A DNA stretch of 64,000 bases, taken from NCBI RefSeq assembly GCF_007830445.1, contig NZ_VLKR01000011.1:62001-126000 (forward strand), written 5' to 3'. Positions 1 through 9,262 of this stretch are shown here, one piece after another. The notes under the pieces were generated by a model. It did no database searches. It was not told where the DNA came from and worked only from the letters and a program-made list of their open reading frames with translations. The translations under genes and the position numbers were made by a program. Each line of letters begins with the position of its first letter. The stretch's first letter is position 1. Source of the stretch: Sphingobacterium siyangense. Its GTDB lineage: Bacteria; Bacteroidota; Bacteroidia; Sphingobacteriales; Sphingobacteriaceae.

Positions 1-93
1 GTCTCAAAACTAAATGCGCTTGGGTGGTGCGCAAATATTTCTTTGGCTGATGGCTTGCGGAGCGTGTATAATGAGGTCAAAGACAAATTTTAA
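1..93 (+). CDS. fcl: GDP-L-fucose synthase, C-terminal fragment (cut by window edge)
   Basis: The first 30 codons are open from base 1 and end at a TAA (91-93). The residues read VSKLNALGW followed by ISLADGLRSVYNEV. This matches the extreme C terminus of GDP-L-fucose synthases (the 'LGW.P.I.L.eGL...Y' ending), the NADPH-dependent epimerase/reductase that converts GDP-4-keto-6-deoxymannose to GDP-L-fucose. The position just upstream of a polysaccharide export gene fits sugar-nucleotide supply. Only about a tenth of the protein is visible, so a related extended-SDR sugar epimerase cannot be excluded. Confidence 0.55.
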   Translation, partial: VSKLNALGWCANISLADGLRSVYNEVKDKF

Positions 94-138
94 TTCATAT
101 AATTAGGTTCTCCGGTACAATAGGATTCCTGTTTAATT

Positions 139-159
139 AAATAGTTTTCGCTATTTTTG
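139..159 (+). promoter_or_regulatory. Small hairpin overlapping a -7-like element before the SLBB export gene
   Basis: AAATAG (139-144) and CTATTT (151-156) form a 6-bp hairpin followed by Ts, which could weakly terminate the preceding gene. The same stretch holds TATTTTTG (152-159), a match to the Bacteroidota -7 consensus TAnnTTTG, 20 bp before the start codon. No good TTTG -33 element is seen at the expected distance, so the promoter reading is tentative. Confidence 0.3.
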
Positions 160-179
160 TTAGAAATATCAAATAAATA

Positions 180-2702
180 ATGAAGAAAATCTTTATGCTG
201 ATCTGGATAGTAGGCCTTATTGGCAACTTGCAAGCACAGATCAATCCTACTAATATTAAGATTGATGAACTAACTGATTCTCAAATAGAACAATATGTTA
301 AGAGAGCTGAGCTGATGGGATATTCAGAAAATCAGTTAGATGGGTTTGCTCGAGCTCAAGGCGTGTCAGCAGTTGAAGTCCAAAAGCTTAAAGATCGCCT
401 TCAAAAGATCAAAAAAGATAAACAGAAGTCTTCGGGATCAAATAATCAAAAGAATAACAACTTTTCGAATTCAAGAAATGTGAAAGGGGGGTATCAAGCG
501 GATTCCTTAGACAAAAAGAAGGATCTGCGAGACTCTTTATCTATCGATGAAAAAGAACTTAAGATTTTCGGTTCGGATCTCTTTAAAAATAATACAATCA
601 CCTTCGAACCAGATCTTCGAATGGCAACGCCGAGTAATTATATAATTGGGCCGGATGATGAAATACTATTGGACATAAGTGGTGACAATGAAGCATCGTA
701 TAAGCTTCCAGTAAGTCCAGATGGGACGATCAAAGTTGAATATGTAGGACCAATTACTGTATCTGGGTTATCGATTGCCGCTGCGAAGAGTAAAATTGAA
801 CAACGCTTGAGTGGAACTTATACGGCAATTCATTCAGGAAGAACGCAGGTTAGTGTTACCATAGGCAATATTCGCACCATACGTGTTACTTTAACGGGTG
901 CTGTCACAAAACCGGGAACTTATAGTCTACCATCTCTAGCAACCGTATTCAATGCGCTTTATGCATCTGGAGGGCCCAATAAAAATGGTACTTACCGTCA
1001 AATCCAAGTAATCAGGGGAAATCGTATTGTCAGTACCATTGATATTTATGATTTCCTGGCCAATGGTATACAGCAAGGCAATATACGTCTTCAGGATCAA
1101 GATATTATTCATATTCCTGTATATGGAGCACGTGTGCAATTTGAGGGGGAAGTAAAGCGACCAGCAATCTTTGAAACCGTAACAGGGGAATCGCTCACCG
1201 ATATATTACGTTACGCGGGTGATTTTACTGAGAATGCCTATAATGCTAAGATCAAAGTTTTACAAACAACAGGCCGTGAACGTAGCGTGCAAGATATCTA
1301 TGCCGATCAATTTGCAAACTATGTGCCAAAAGGTGGCGATCGATATATAGTTGAGCCTATCTTGGAACGGTTTTCGAATCGAGTGAGTGTTTTGGGGGCA
1401 GTATTTAGACCAGGAATCTTCGGCCTAGAACCAGGCATGACACTGAAGCAAGTTTTAGAAATGGCTGATGGTGTGCGTGAAGATGCTTTTTTGGAACGTG
1501 GTTTGATCAATCGGCTGAAAGCTGATAATACCTCCGAATTGATCAATTTCAATGTTCGTGAGATATTAAGCAGTAGGGCACCTGATATTGTTTTAAAGAG
1601 AGAAGACAAAATTGAGATTGCTTCGATCTTTGATTTAAGAGAGGAATATAAGTTTACGGTTCAGGGAGAGGTTCGTTTTCCAGGTGATTTTCCTTTTGCA
1701 AGCAATGCTACATTAGGTGATATTATTCAGAAAGCGGGTGGAATTACAGAGGCGGCGAAAAATGCTCGTGTTGAGATTGCTAGAAGATTAAAAAATCTTG
1801 ATGCCGCGGATCATCGCTCATCAACAACTATTTTAATAGACGTTAGAGATGGTGTTTTGACTGATCCAGCTATCATATTAGAACCTTATGATGTTATTTC
1901 CATTTTAGGGGATGCTGGTTTTCGGACTCAACGTCAAGTGAAAGTTGAAGGTGAAGTACTTTACCCAGGCTTTTATACCATTACTAGGGAAGATGAACGT
2001 ATTTCGGATATTGTCAAACGAGCTGGAGGTTTGACACCCTATGCGTATACGGAAGGAGCATCGTTAAAACGCACTGGAATGTCTAAGCTGAAGGCGGAGG
2101 AGAAGAAAGAGAAAGAGCGTCTGAAAAGAGAACTGGAGAAGGATAGCCTAGAGGATGATGGCCGTAATAAGCAAAAAAATCAGCAAGATCAGGAATTTGA
2201 GGATGAAAATGGGGACAATTCCAAAGCAAAAAATAAAGCGCTCGCGAAGGTTTCGCAGCAGGGAGTGTCGGCCGCCGATGTTGAGCCCAGCGATCTTGTA
2301 GGGATTGAGCTAAACAAAATACTCGAAAAACCTTATCAGCGCGGAGATTTATTGGTTTTGGATGGCGATATTATTACAGTACCAAAGGAATTAGAAACAG
2401 TTAAAGTCGTTGGTGAAGTATTGAATCCTAATAATGTGGTCTATATAAAAGGCAAAAACCTAAAATATTATATAAATCAGGCTGGCGGATTTACTGATAA
2501 TGCGTTAAAAAAACGTGTATTTGTACAATATGCCAATGGAGCCGTCAAAGGAAAAGATAGTGGTTATCCAGACATTAAACCGGGAGCAGAAATCATAGTG
2601 CCTAAAAGAGCCCCAAGAGAAAAACTAAGCTCCCAAGCATGGATTGGAATAGGGACAGGTATCGCATCTACTTTAGCAATTATCATAAGTTTATTTAAGT
2701 AA
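180..2702 (+). CDS. Multi-SLBB polysaccharide export outer-membrane protein
   Basis: An 840-aa protein of the Wza/polysaccharide export family, which forms the outer-membrane exit channel for capsule or exopolysaccharide. Residues 1-20 are a signal peptide (MKKIFMLIWIVGLIGNLQAQ). A polysaccharide-export domain starts near residue 155 (YIIGPDDEILLDISG). Six SLBB-like repeats with a 'V..xGeV..PG' core follow near residues 235, 318, 402, 491, 587 and 742. A charged Lys/Glu/Asp/Gln-rich insert (about 635-690) sits between repeats five and six. A transmembrane helix closes the C terminus (AWIGIGTGIASTLAIIISLF). There is no lipobox, unlike the shorter Wza at 43.8 kb. It lies 4 bp upstream of a Wzz-like gene and heads the export and assembly genes of the first locus. 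Confidence 0.85.
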   Translation: MKKIFMLIWIVGLIGNLQAQINPTNIKIDELTDSQIEQYVKRAELMGYSENQLDGFARAQGVSAVEVQKLKDRLQKIKKDKQKSSGSNNQKNNNFSNSRNVKGGYQADSLDKKKDLRDSLSIDEKELKIFGSDLFKNNTITFEPDLRMATPSNYIIGPDDEILLDISGDNEASYKLPVSPDGTIKVEYVGPITVSGLSIAAAKSKIEQRLSGTYTAIHSGRTQVSVTIGNIRTIRVTLTGAVTKPGTYSLPSLATVFNALYASGGPNKNGTYRQIQVIRGNRIVSTIDIYDFLANGIQQGNIRLQDQDIIHIPVYGARVQFEGEVKRPAIFETVTGESLTDILRYAGDFTENAYNAKIKVLQTTGRERSVQDIYADQFANYVPKGGDRYIVEPILERFSNRVSVLGAVFRPGIFGLEPGMTLKQVLEMADGVREDAFLERGLINRLKADNTSELINFNVREILSSRAPDIVLKREDKIEIASIFDLREEYKFTVQGEVRFPGDFPFASNATLGDIIQKAGGITEAAKNARVEIARRLKNLDAADHRSSTTILIDVRDGVLTDPAIILEPYDVISILGDAGFRTQRQVKVEGEVLYPGFYTITREDERISDIVKRAGGLTPYAYTEGASLKRTGMSKLKAEEKKEKERLKRELEKDSLEDDGRNKQKNQQDQEFEDENGDNSKAKNKALAKVSQQGVSAADVEPSDLVGIELNKILEKPYQRGDLLVLDGDIITVPKELETVKVVGEVLNPNNVVYIKGKNLKYYINQAGGFTDNALKKRVFVQYANGAVKGKDSGYPDIKPGAEIIVPKRAPREKLSSQAWIGIGTGIASTLAIIISLFK

Positions 2703-2706
2703 TCGC

Positions 2707-3726
2707 ATGACGAAAGAAGTAACGTTCAAGGAATTTTTAAAAAGAACGATAATTTGGAGTAGGTATTTAATGAGGCATTGGTATCTATTATTGGGATTGG
2801 GTATTTTGGGGTCAGCTTGTGGTTTTTTTTATGCTCAATCCAAACAAATCACTTATTTGGCAACAACCACCTTTGTTTTAGAATCATCAGAAAATAGCGG
2901 CATGGGACTTTCGCAATACGCGGGAATAGCCTCTATGGTCGGAGTTGATTTAGGCGGTTCAGGAGGAGGAATTTTTCAAGGAGATAATATTATTGAATTA
3001 TATAAATCTCGTAAAATGATCGAAGCAGCTTTAATGCTACCTTCTACTTCTGATACTTCTAAATTATTGATGGATAGGTTTATAGATAGTGAGAAGGACT
3101 TGGGGAAATGGAGTTCAGAAAAAAAATCAGCTGCAGGAGAGAGGGCTAAAGATTCTATTGTACTGGAGGCCGTATCCAGAATCAATCGAAAATATTTAAG
3201 TGTTGTAAAGCCAGACAAGAAGCTTTCTATCATAAAAGTAGACGTTAAGTTTAATGATGAAATTTTTGCAAAAGAGTTTAACGAAGGTTTAGTAAAAGAA
3301 GTTAACGATTTTTATATTAAGACGAAAACAAAAAAATCCCTTAATAATATTGCAATTTTACAACACAAGACCGATTCTGTCAGGGCAGTGATGAATGGGA
3401 ATATAGCAACAACGGCAATAATCATTGATGCTACACCAAACTTAAATCCTACACGGCAGGCACAAAGGCTAGTACCTTCCCAAAAATCTCAATTCTCTGC
3501 TGAAACTAATAAGGCTATTTTAGAACATCTTATACAAAATTTAGAATTGGCAAAAATGAATTTGTTAAAAGAAGCCCCATTGATTCAGGTTGTCGATATT
3601 CCAATTTATCCATTGCAAATTTTCAAAGTTTCTAAGATAATGTGTATAGCATTCAGTTTCATATTCTTCGTTTTTTTTGGCATGCTGTATCTTATTATAA
3701 AGAGGACATTAGCAGATGTTAAGTAA
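2707..3726 (+). CDS. Wzz-type chain-length determinant, no kinase domain
   Basis: A 339-aa inner-membrane protein. A first transmembrane helix lies at about residues 26-45 (YLLLGLGILGSACGFFYAQ). A periplasmic region with helical character follows, and a second transmembrane helix at about 310-332 precedes a short cytoplasmic tail. This is the Wzz/polysaccharide co-polymerase layout, which sets polymer length together with Wzy. It stops just after the second helix and has no Walker motifs or tyrosine tail, unlike the 800-aa Wzc at 44.6 kb. The start follows the previous stop by 4 bp and the end overlaps the flippase gene by 11 bp, so the genes are translationally coupled. Confidence 0.75.
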   Translation: MTKEVTFKEFLKRTIIWSRYLMRHWYLLLGLGILGSACGFFYAQSKQITYLATTTFVLESSENSGMGLSQYAGIASMVGVDLGGSGGGIFQGDNIIELYKSRKMIEAALMLPSTSDTSKLLMDRFIDSEKDLGKWSSEKKSAAGERAKDSIVLEAVSRINRKYLSVVKPDKKLSIIKVDVKFNDEIFAKEFNEGLVKEVNDFYIKTKTKKSLNNIAILQHKTDSVRAVMNGNIATTAIIIDATPNLNPTRQAQRLVPSQKSQFSAETNKAILEHLIQNLELAKMNLLKEAPLIQVVDIPIYPLQIFKVSKIMCIAFSFIFFVFFGMLYLIIKRTLADVK

Positions 3727-5038
3727 ATATTTAAACACTATTGCCTTTGCATTTATTGACAATGTTTCAAAGGTATTATCAGTTTTGGTTGTTAATGCAA
3801 TTATAGCGAGAATCCTTGATGTGTCTGCTTTTGGTCAATATAGTTATTATGTATTCTTATCATCCTTTTTTATAAGTATTTCAAAGTTTGGACTGGAAAA
3901 TGTCATTCTGTTAGAATCTGCTAGATTAAAAAAGGATAAATTCCTGAATATATTAAACAGCAGTTTTGCATTGAGGGCAATTTTTGCCTTAGTTCTTTCT
4001 GTTATCGCTATTCTTCTTTATAATAGTTTAGCGATCCCTTTAAAATATATAGCCATAATTTCAATACCGCTTTTTTTGGGGATTTTTGATTTTTCGGAAT
4101 TATATTTTTTAGCCAATCAAAAAAACAAAATCATCACAATAGGAAAATTTTTGCTTTCGATTTTATCACTTTTATTGAGGATTGCAGTATTCTTTTTAGA
4201 ACCTCAATATAGCTTTGAGATTCTGGTATTCCTATATATATTGGATTTCTTGTGCATAATGATTTTGCATTGTTATATGTTAAAAAAGGAAGGGCTTTTA
4301 ATTCGGTTGAGTTATGTCAATAGAACTACACTTATAATGCTATCCCGTCGGGGAGCATTACTGCTAGGAGCAGGCATGTCTATTTTTATCATTATGCGTA
4401 TAAATACTTTTTTTTTAGAAAAATATTGTACTTTTTATGATTTGGGAATTTATTCCCCTGCGATAAAAATATGTGAGTTGTCCAATGCTTTTATTATTCT
4501 TATTATCAATGTTTTGACTCCGTTGATTGTTAACGATAGTTTGCAAGAAATTCATAAAAAAGGAATTTATTCATTTTTATTTTGGACCAGCTTTTTATGT
4601 ATTCTACCGATATTTATATTTTCCGAGTTTTTTCTGAAAATTCTTTTTGGGGAAAAATATGTGGCTGGCGTAAATATTCTGAGAATTACAGTGTTATCTA
4701 TTCCTTTTGTTGCGCTAGGTATGCTTCAGGGGCGATTTTTTATAAACCAAATGAAAGATAGGCTTAATTTTTTTAGGATGATTATTAGTGCGATTTTTAG
4801 TTTGGTCGTTTCATTTATCTTAATTAAAGCATATGGGATTATCGGAGCAGCATATGCATATTTAATTAGCCAACTATTTACGAGTTTTATCGTAGATCTC
4901 TTTTTTAGAGAAACAATTAAAGATTTTAAAACAAAATTACTCTCAATAGTTGGATTAATAAGTATGATTGATCTAATGAAGTTAATTATAAAGCATTATG
5001 GGAAAAGAAGAAATGAAGATCTTGTTAATCGGGTATAA
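3716..5038 (+). CDS. wzx: Wzx-type lipid-linked oligosaccharide flippase
   Basis: A 440-aa very hydrophobic protein with about 12-14 membrane helices from the N terminus (TIAFAFIDNVSKVLSVLVVN) to a basic C-terminal tail. It belongs to the MATE-like polysaccharide transporter superfamily and should flip undecaprenyl-diphosphate-linked repeat units across the inner membrane. It overlaps the upstream wzz-like gene by 11 bp and the next glycosyltransferase by about 26 bp. The coding sequence is very AT-rich, like the neighbouring polymerase, which is typical of strain-variable polymer cores. A second, distinct flippase lies at 27.9 kb. Confidence 0.8.
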   Translation: MLSKYLNTIAFAFIDNVSKVLSVLVVNAIIARILDVSAFGQYSYYVFLSSFFISISKFGLENVILLESARLKKDKFLNILNSSFALRAIFALVLSVIAILLYNSLAIPLKYIAIISIPLFLGIFDFSELYFLANQKNKIITIGKFLLSILSLLLRIAVFFLEPQYSFEILVFLYILDFLCIMILHCYMLKKEGLLIRLSYVNRTTLIMLSRRGALLLGAGMSIFIIMRINTFFLEKYCTFYDLGIYSPAIKICELSNAFIILIINVLTPLIVNDSLQEIHKKGIYSFLFWTSFLCILPIFIFSEFFLKILFGEKYVAGVNILRITVLSIPFVALGMLQGRFFINQMKDRLNFFRMIISAIFSLVVSFILIKAYGIIGAAYAYLISQLFTSFIVDLFFRETIKDFKTKLLSIVGLISMIDLMKLIIKHYGKRRNEDLVNRV

Positions 5039-5951
5039 TAGATTGGATCAAATTAAAGTCGTTTTGGATGCGATAAAAGACCTACCAAACACAGACAAAT
5101 TTGTTTTTATAGATGGCGCTCGAAATGAGAACGATAGTCTGGTTCAGGAAAAGATGGTCGATTATTTTTTGTCTTGCGGAATAGCTGAAAACCAAATTGT
5201 GCGTCCAGAAAGAAATTTGGGCATCAATCATTCAATTCCACACGCTATAAAGGCGGTATTTAATAATACTGTTGCAGAAAATATCTTGATTTTGGAAGAT
5301 GATTGTGTTCCGTCTTTAGAAAGTATCAATTTAATTAAAGACCCTTTACTCCAACAATGCTTAGATAAAGGAATAATTAGCTTAACAAATTATTTTGATT
5401 TTATTTCAAATACAAAAAATGCGAGCTACATCATTAATATTAAAATTCCTACAATATGGGGGTGGGTCGTTACGAAAAAGGTATGGGACAGAATAGATAT
5501 TTTTTCAACCTATAAAACTTTGCCCAATATTGGTGAAATATTAAGAGGAACAAATATAATTTTGAATTTATTTTTTCTAATTAAATTATTGATTACACGA
5601 AGGTATCATACTAAGTTAGATAAAAATTGGGGTACATGGGATAATTATTTGGGGCTCTCATGTCGAAAAAATAAGATTGATTGCTTTGTTCTACCAATAA
5701 ATGGTGTATCTAATATAGGTTATGTAGGAACAAATACAAATGATAGCCTCTCTAGCCGCAATTTTGATAGAAAGAGAAGTTTATTAAAGTCTTGTCATAA
5801 AAACTTGGTGGTTTCTTCAGGTATGAGAAGTGCTGCTTATTCTACTTTATTATCTATCGTTCAGTTTTTATCACCGACAATAAAGCTCTCGATTTTCTAT
5901 ATTATAACCATTTTTAATTTTAAGAAAGTAGAGGATAAAAATTATTTGTAA
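5013..5951 (+). CDS. Glycosyltransferase, GT-A/GT2-like
   Basis: A 312-aa cytoplasmic glycosyltransferase if translation starts at the ATG at 5013 (MKILLIGYNRLDQ). An in-frame ATG at 4998 would add five residues (MGKEE), but the later start fits the family N terminus and has a purine-rich GGGAAAAGAAG just upstream. The N terminus has the beta-strand/loop of a GT-A fold, an asparagine/arginine-rich nucleotide region (FIDGARNENDS), and a DxD-like ILEDDCVPS at about residue 90. Similar proteins are annotated as glycosyltransferase or methyltransferase-associated sugar transferases in capsule loci. Donor and acceptor are unknown. It sits between the flippase and polymerase genes. Confidence 0.65.
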   Translation: MKILLIGYNRLDQIKVVLDAIKDLPNTDKFVFIDGARNENDSLVQEKMVDYFLSCGIAENQIVRPERNLGINHSIPHAIKAVFNNTVAENILILEDDCVPSLESINLIKDPLLQQCLDKGIISLTNYFDFISNTKNASYIINIKIPTIWGWVVTKKVWDRIDIFSTYKTLPNIGEILRGTNIILNLFFLIKLLITRRYHTKLDKNWGTWDNYLGLSCRKNKIDCFVLPINGVSNIGYVGTNTNDSLSSRNFDRKRSLLKSCHKNLVVSSGMRSAAYSTLLSIVQFLSPTIKLSIFYIITIFNFKKVEDKNYL

Positions 5952-7063
5952 TGAATGTAGTCTTTAAAGCCATCCTAATCAATGTTTTTTTTCTCTTGTG
6001 CTTTACTTTGATATATAAAAAGTATGACATAGCACCATTAGTAATATATTACATGTTGGGGATAGTTTGTGTTTGTACTTCATGGATTTTACCTTTTCGG
6101 ATTAAAATGAAAACATTTCCAGCGATAAAGAAAATGCAAATCAAGCCTTATATCGCTATTCTCATTTTTTTTGTGTTTTCTATATTTATTGCTAAAGTGA
6201 GAGGGATAAATATTTTTGACCTTCTTTCTGTATTTACTGATCGAGAAAGTTTTGTAGATACACAAGAGGGAATGGGAATAGTTTTTATTGCGTATTTTGA
6301 GATATTTTTTGGGTTTTGGTTAGCGAACTTTTTTTTGGAAAAGATTTCGATTTTTCATCTATTTTTAATTGTTTTAATATTTACACTTTTATCATTTAGT
6401 AGGGCCTATTTCTTTTATCTTCTTGTTGCTTATGTTGTAAGAATGCAATTTAATCTAAAGAATACCACTATTGTAGTTCTATTTTTTCTATTTTCATGTT
6501 CATTATTGTTGCTTAGATTCAATACAACTGATATTAATGTTTTGCTAGATAATCCCGTTGTAGTTGAGTTATTTACAAAATACCCATTTGTTGGTATTGC
6601 GAGGTTGGGTGTTGAGGAGAATCTACCGATTTCTTATTACAATTATTTTACAGGCTTAATAATGCCATATGATTTCTTATCATTTGGTACAGTAGAAAAT
6701 ATTCTCCATATGGAAAAGGGCTATTTTTCATATTCACGGCATGTAGGTGAGGCGTTGGGTGAATTTAAAGAATTACCAATTCTTTCTTCCGGAGAATTGA
6801 GTTCATTTAATGCTTTTGGAACATTGTTTTTTCCTTTCAAATTTTTTTCAAATCTTTCCCTTATTTATCTATTTTTGGTTTCTTTTATGAACGCCGTCGT
6901 TTTTCGCTTAGCTCGCGTTAAAATGGAACAGGCCTATAGGGTTTTGGCTTTTTTATTAGTCGCAGGTATTTTAATCTCCCTCTTTAGCACGCTATTATTA
7001 ATAGGAATTTTGTTGGGATATTGTTTTTCTTTAAAGATACAAAATGATAGTAAATCTGTTTAA
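5951..7063 (+). CDS. wzy: Wzy-like polysaccharide polymerase
   Basis: A 370-aa integral membrane protein with about 10-11 hydrophobic segments and a larger extracytoplasmic loop (about residues 195-275, between two groups of helices). This is the usual topology of O-antigen/capsule polymerases, which join undecaprenyl-linked repeat units in the periplasm. The family is too divergent for a motif-based call. The assignment rests on topology and on position between flippase, glycosyltransferases and chain-length gene. Its ATG overlaps the preceding stop by one base. Codon use is strongly A/T-biased (runs of TTT and ATT codons). Confidence 0.6.
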   Translation: MNVVFKAILINVFFLLCFTLIYKKYDIAPLVIYYMLGIVCVCTSWILPFRIKMKTFPAIKKMQIKPYIAILIFFVFSIFIAKVRGINIFDLLSVFTDRESFVDTQEGMGIVFIAYFEIFFGFWLANFFLEKISIFHLFLIVLIFTLLSFSRAYFFYLLVAYVVRMQFNLKNTTIVVLFFLFSCSLLLLRFNTTDINVLLDNPVVVELFTKYPFVGIARLGVEENLPISYYNYFTGLIMPYDFLSFGTVENILHMEKGYFSYSRHVGEALGEFKELPILSSGELSSFNAFGTLFFPFKFFSNLSLIYLFLVSFMNAVVFRLARVKMEQAYRVLAFLLVAGILISLFSTLLLIGILLGYCFSLKIQNDSKSV

Positions 7064-8189
7064 GAGGATCTTCTTGTTTCTATTCGTAAAGGATTATATA
7101 AAAAAAGCGGCTTCCGACAAATGGGTGTTTATATCCTATCTTTCGGAGCCATTTTATAAAAAATTAGATGAAACTTATTTGAATAGGCATCAGAATAGAA
7201 GAGAATCTATTATTATTGCGGACTGTTTTCATCAGTTAGGCTTTAACGTACACGTCAGTAGATTTGATAAACCGCTGATTTTCCGGAGAAGGAAGTATGA
7301 TGTTGTGTTCGGTTTAGAACCGAATTTTGAAAAAATTTCCCAAGCAAATCATGATGCGATTAAAATCTACTATGCAACTGGAGCGTATTGGGAGTTTCAA
7401 AATAAGCAAATAGTAACTAGGACAGCGCAAGCTTCCCAAAGATTTAATTATCCATTCATCAGACATAGAATGGTTGCTCCGCATCAATCGGCGATAATTG
7501 CCGATCACATTATACAAATTGGGACACCCAATACTATAAAGTCTTATCCCAAGGAGATCAGGCATAAAATACATATTATAAGACAGTCTATAACAATTGC
7601 CAACGATCTATATCAAATAAAAACAGAAGGAAGCACAAATAAAAAAAACTTTCTTTGGTTCGGAAGTGGAGGAAGTATCTTGAAAGGTTTGGATTTACTG
7701 TTGATTATCTTTGAAAAATATGAAGAATTTACACTTCATATCGTAGGAAAAATGGATGATGATTTCCATTCAATGTATAGCGGACGAAAAGAGAACGGTA
7801 ATATAAAATATCACGGTTATATGGAAATAACTGATCCATGTTTGATGAGTATTGTGAATGAATGTGCTTTTGTGATATTTCCTTCGGCGTCCGAAGGTAT
7901 GCCAGGTAGTTTGTTAAATATGATGTATTTAGGATTAATTCCAATCACTACGTCAATATGTGCAAGTCCTGAGATGTATAAATTAGGAGCTATTGTAGAT
8001 TTAGATCTAGACAGTATTGAAGGGGGGATGTTGAGATTGAACCAGCTTTCTGATGCTGAACTTATAGATCTTTCTATTCAAAATCGAAAGTATGTACTTG
8101 AAAATTTTAGTCTAGAAATTTTTCGATCAGATTTTTGTAACGCATTATCTACTATTTTCGTTAATCAGAAATTTAAGGACAGAAAATGA
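7044..8189 (+). CDS. Glycosyltransferase, GT-B fold (family 4-like)
   Basis: A 381-aa GT-B-type glycosyltransferase. The C-terminal half carries a nucleotide-sugar-binding stretch (FLWFGSGGSILKGLDLLL near residue 205) and an E-containing signature SASEGMPGSLLNMMYLG near residue 280. This corresponds to the EX7E region of family 1/4 enzymes. The N-terminal half is less typical, with a hydrophobic amphipathic start (MIVNLFKRIFLFLFV) that may bind membrane. It overlaps the polymerase gene by 20 bp and the next gene by 4 bp (ATGA), so all are co-translated. Sugar specificity cannot be read from the sequence. Confidence 0.65.
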   Translation: MIVNLFKRIFLFLFVKDYIKKAASDKWVFISYLSEPFYKKLDETYLNRHQNRRESIIIADCFHQLGFNVHVSRFDKPLIFRRRKYDVVFGLEPNFEKISQANHDAIKIYYATGAYWEFQNKQIVTRTAQASQRFNYPFIRHRMVAPHQSAIIADHIIQIGTPNTIKSYPKEIRHKIHIIRQSITIANDLYQIKTEGSTNKKNFLWFGSGGSILKGLDLLLIIFEKYEEFTLHIVGKMDDDFHSMYSGRKENGNIKYHGYMEITDPCLMSIVNECAFVIFPSASEGMPGSLLNMMYLGLIPITTSICASPEMYKLGAIVDLDLDSIEGGMLRLNQLSDAELIDLSIQNRKYVLENFSLEIFRSDFCNALSTIFVNQKFKDRK

Positions 8190-9262
8190 ATGTTATTTAT
8201 GATAATATAGTCTATAATCTCCAAAGAATAGGAGGTATCTCCATTTATTGGTATGAACTTACTCGAAGGTTGCTGGAGGAGAAAGGGGTTGATTTAAAAT
8301 TTATAGAGACAGAAATGGGGAGTAACAATATTTGTCGTGATCAATTGGACCTGTCAAAAAATGCTGTTACTATTCTTAAACGTATTCATCTGCAATCGGA
8401 GAGGTTCCGTTCCGTTCCTCTAGATATTGTGCTTAGCGATTTTTTAGATCATACAATATTTCATTCCAGTTATTTTAGATTTCCTTCCCGAAAAGATCGA
8501 AAACACGTTAAGACTATTACGACAGTTCATGATTTTACGCATGATTATTTTTTTGGCGGCCCCCGTGTTTACCTTCATAATCGGTTAAAAAATAAAGCGA
8601 TTGAATATAGCGATGCTATAATTTGTGTATCAGAGCATACAAAAAAGGATTTATTAAAATTTCATCCTTCGATAGAACCAACGAAGGTTCATGTAATCTA
8701 TAATGGTGTTTCCGATGATTTTAGCATTTTACCAAGTGCTCACCATTCTCCAACAGATCGGTATCTATTGTTTGTAGGTTCTAGGGCCAAATATAAAAAC
8801 TTTGATTATGCTTTAAAATTAGTGAAAGAATGCACAGATCTATCTTTATATATTGTAGGATCTCCGTTTACTAAAAAGGAAGCCGAAATACTTAATAAAC
8901 ATTTAAAACCAAATCGCTATAAACTTTTCGTGAATGTGTCTAATTCGGTACTTAACGAATTGTATAATAATGCTTTTGCATTTATTTACCCATCTTCCTA
9001 TGAGGGGTTTGGTATACCTCTTTTGGAAGCAATGAGAGCGGGTTGTGTTCCAATATCGCTAAATAGTTCTTCTATACCAGAAGTAATGGGGAGAGCTGGT
9101 ATCCTCTTGAATACGCTGGACATCGACGAGGGGCTAGTGGCTCTGAAAACGGTAGAACAAAATAAACAAGATTTACAAAAAAAGGGATTGGAGAGAGCTT
9201 CCCATTTTTCGTGGGATACGACTTTCAATAATACCTTAACTTTATACAATAATATGAAATGA
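8186..9262 (+). CDS. Glycosyltransferase family 4 protein
   Basis: A 358-aa GT-B glycosyltransferase of family GT4. The acceptor-side N-terminal domain starts with MNVIYDNIVYNLQRIGGIS. The donor-binding domain includes YLLFVGSRAKYKNFDYAL (about residue 190), followed by the EX7E motif in PSSYEGFGIPLLEAMRAG (about residue 270) and SIPEVMGRAG. These features are classic for retaining mannosyl-, glucosyl- or rhamnosyltransferases of capsule loci. It has 4-bp overlaps (ATGA) on both sides, joining it to the flanking glycosyltransferase genes. Confidence 0.8.
   Translation: MNVIYDNIVYNLQRIGGISIYWYELTRRLLEEKGVDLKFIETEMGSNNICRDQLDLSKNAVTILKRIHLQSERFRSVPLDIVLSDFLDHTIFHSSYFRFPSRKDRKHVKTITTVHDFTHDYFFGGPRVYLHNRLKNKAIEYSDAIICVSEHTKKDLLKFHPSIEPTKVHVIYNGVSDDFSILPSAHHSPTDRYLLFVGSRAKYKNFDYALKLVKECTDLSLYIVGSPFTKKEAEILNKHLKPNRYKLFVNVSNSVLNELYNNAFAFIYPSSYEGFGIPLLEAMRAGCVPISLNSSSIPEVMGRAGILLNTLDIDEGLVALKTVEQNKQDLQKKGLERASHFSWDTTFNNTLTLYNNMK

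Noticed and set aside
4998..5012. Upstream ATG for the glycosyltransferase after the first flippase gene
   Set aside because: The five extra residues (MGKEE) are encoded by a purine-rich stretch that better serves as a ribosome-binding region for the ATG at 5013.
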